Position numbers and translations under genes: made by a program. From NCBI GenBank assembly GCA_021778315.1, contig JAJYCQ010000047.1, forward strand, positions 1 to 7,090: a stretch of DNA of 7,090 bases, in the 5' to 3' direction. The notes below the pieces were generated by a model. That model worked only from the letters and a program-made list of their open reading frames with translations, searched no databases and was not told where the DNA came from. Positions within the stretch are counted from its first letter, which is position 1. Each line of letters starts with the position of its first letter. Of this stretch, positions 6,208 through 7,090 are shown piece by piece. Source of the stretch: Acidobacteriota bacterium. Lineage in GTDB: Bacteria; Acidobacteriota; Terriglobia; Terriglobales; Acidobacteriaceae.

Positions 6208-6972
6208 ATGTCCTCATCCTCCACCCATCCCGGCAACGCCCGCAGGCCGCTCAGGCTCTGTGCCGTCCGCCTTGCCGCGATGCTGCTCTCCGTCGCTCTC
6301 ATCGGCTGCCAGAGCTTCACCACCAACTACGCGCAGATGAGAGTCATCAACACCTCCGCCGACTCCGGCGTAATCGACTCCTACCAGAACAACTCCGCGC
6401 TCGCCTACAACCTCGGCTTCGGTACCATGACCAGCTACGTCCCCATGTCCCCCGGCACCTACACCCTCGCCGCCGACAGGGTCGGAACCCGCCAGACCCT
6501 CGCCGAAAGTTCGGCCCGCTTCCTCACCGGCAAGCAGTACACCGAGATCATCGGCAACAGCCTCGTCAACCTGCAACAGACAATCCTTCTCGACCAGTCC
6601 GTCCCCGCACCCTCCGGCCAGATCGCTGTTCGCCTCGTCCATCAGGCCACGCACTCCGGCGCCGTCGACGTCTACCTCGTGCCCACCGGCGGCCGCTCCG
6701 CCAACATCTCGCCCATCGCCACCAATCTCAGCTTTGGAGCCAACTCCGGCTACATCAATGTCCCCGAAGGAACCTACGCTATCGACGTTGTTCCCACCGG
6801 AACCGTCCTCGCCTCCTCCACCGTCACGCTGCTGAACGGAGCTCAGACCTCCTACGCTTCAGGAGCTGTTCGCACGGTCGTCTTGATCGACCAGGAGATT
6901 GTCGGCAACCAGCATGCTGCTCTCACGCCCGGCGTGCAGGCCATCATCGCAGACGACGCCGACGCCCAGTAG
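6208..6972 (+). CDS. Lipoprotein with two DUF4397 modules
   Basis: The 254-aa product begins with a long basic n-region (R12, R13, R16, R21), a hydrophobic core and a lipobox LIGC (31-34), so C34 should be lipidated and the protein anchored on the outside of the inner or, with Gln at +2, probably the outer membrane. The mature part has two DUF4397 modules: about 42-131 (MRVINTSADSG, NLGFG at 69-72, SPGTYTL at 81-87) and about 138-229 (VRLVHQATHSGAVDVYL, NLSFG at 173-177, PEGTYAI at 186-192). Corresponding motifs are about 105 residues apart, which indicates an internal duplication; DUF4397 is an all-beta, Ig-like extracellular domain of unknown function. The second module keeps the family's DVY motif, the first has a diverged DSY. 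ATG 6208 is the first start in the frame; ATG 6280 (M25) would lose the basic n-region. It is separated from the upstream operon by a terminator, so it is probably transcribed alone. Confidence 0.92.
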   Translation: MSSSSTHPGNARRPLRLCAVRLAAMLLSVALIGCQSFTTNYAQMRVINTSADSGVIDSYQNNSALAYNLGFGTMTSYVPMSPGTYTLAADRVGTRQTLAESSARFLTGKQYTEIIGNSLVNLQQTILLDQSVPAPSGQIAVRLVHQATHSGAVDVYLVPTGGRSANISPIATNLSFGANSGYINVPEGTYAIDVVPTGTVLASSTVTLLNGAQTSYASGAVRTVVLIDQEIVGNQHAALTPGVQAIIADDADAQ

Positions 6973-7090
6973 CGCATCGCGTCCTTCACTAGAGCATTTC
7001 TCTCATAGGTATACTCTGCATTCTTTGTGTCTGAACCATGCGTGAGCGTTTTCTGGAGTGATCTCTGCAAGGCGTTCTGTCAGGACGAGA
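6973..7090. other. Right-edge non-coding stretch with a possible outward promoter
   Basis: The 118 nt after the DUF4397 stop hold no frame of note: the ATG at 7038-7040 region closes after seven codons. I see no terminator hairpin with a T-tract. TATACT at 7010-7015 (5 of 6 to TATAAT), with TTCACT about 19 nt upstream, could be a plus-strand promoter for a gene beyond the window; this is weak. Confidence 0.3.

Overview
The window is GC-rich bacterial chromosome with strong G/C preference at third codon positions, laid out as ordinary housekeeping and envelope genes. The gene mix (secreted M13 metallopeptidase, MCE protein with glycine-punctuated repeats, holo-ACP synthase, lone LolD/MacB-type ATPase, secreted helix-hairpin-helix protein, DUF4397 lipoprotein) suggests a diderm, most likely an acidobacterium of the Terriglobus/Granulicella/Edaphobacter type. 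That taxon is an inference from gene content and style, not a proof. No tRNA, rRNA, CRISPR array, transposase or phage gene was seen.

Left half, minus strand. Read in transcription order: acpS (TTG start at 4219), an MCE/MlaD-family membrane-anchored protein (3695-2610), and an exported neprilysin-like M13 peptidase (2456-381), closed by a very clear intrinsic terminator at 327-355. The gaps of about 150 nt between these genes mean they need not be one transcript. Beyond the terminator, a plausible minus-strand promoter (155-184) precedes the start of a further minus-strand gene (ATG at 103) that is cut by the window edge.

Right half, plus strand. Diverging from acpS: an unrecognised 137-aa protein (4388-4801), an ABC transporter ATPase (4846-5592) and a small secreted ComEA-like helix-hairpin-helix protein (5614-5922). 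They are closely spaced (44 and 21 nt) and probably form an operon ending at the terminator at 6003-6052. No permease partner for the ATPase is in the window. A separate DUF4397 lipoprotein (6208-6972) follows, with its own weak promoter and a leader hairpin.

The shared theme is the cell envelope: four products (peptidase, MCE protein, HhH protein, DUF4397 lipoprotein) carry export signals or a membrane anchor, the ATPase powers an inner-membrane transporter, and AcpS activates the acyl carrier protein for lipid synthesis. I found no convincing new defence or mobile system. The items most worth a second look are the permease-less plus-strand cassette with its unknown first gene, the exact 34-residue repeats of the MCE protein, an inverted repeat running into the ATPase start codon, and a possible short RNA at about 5980-6052.
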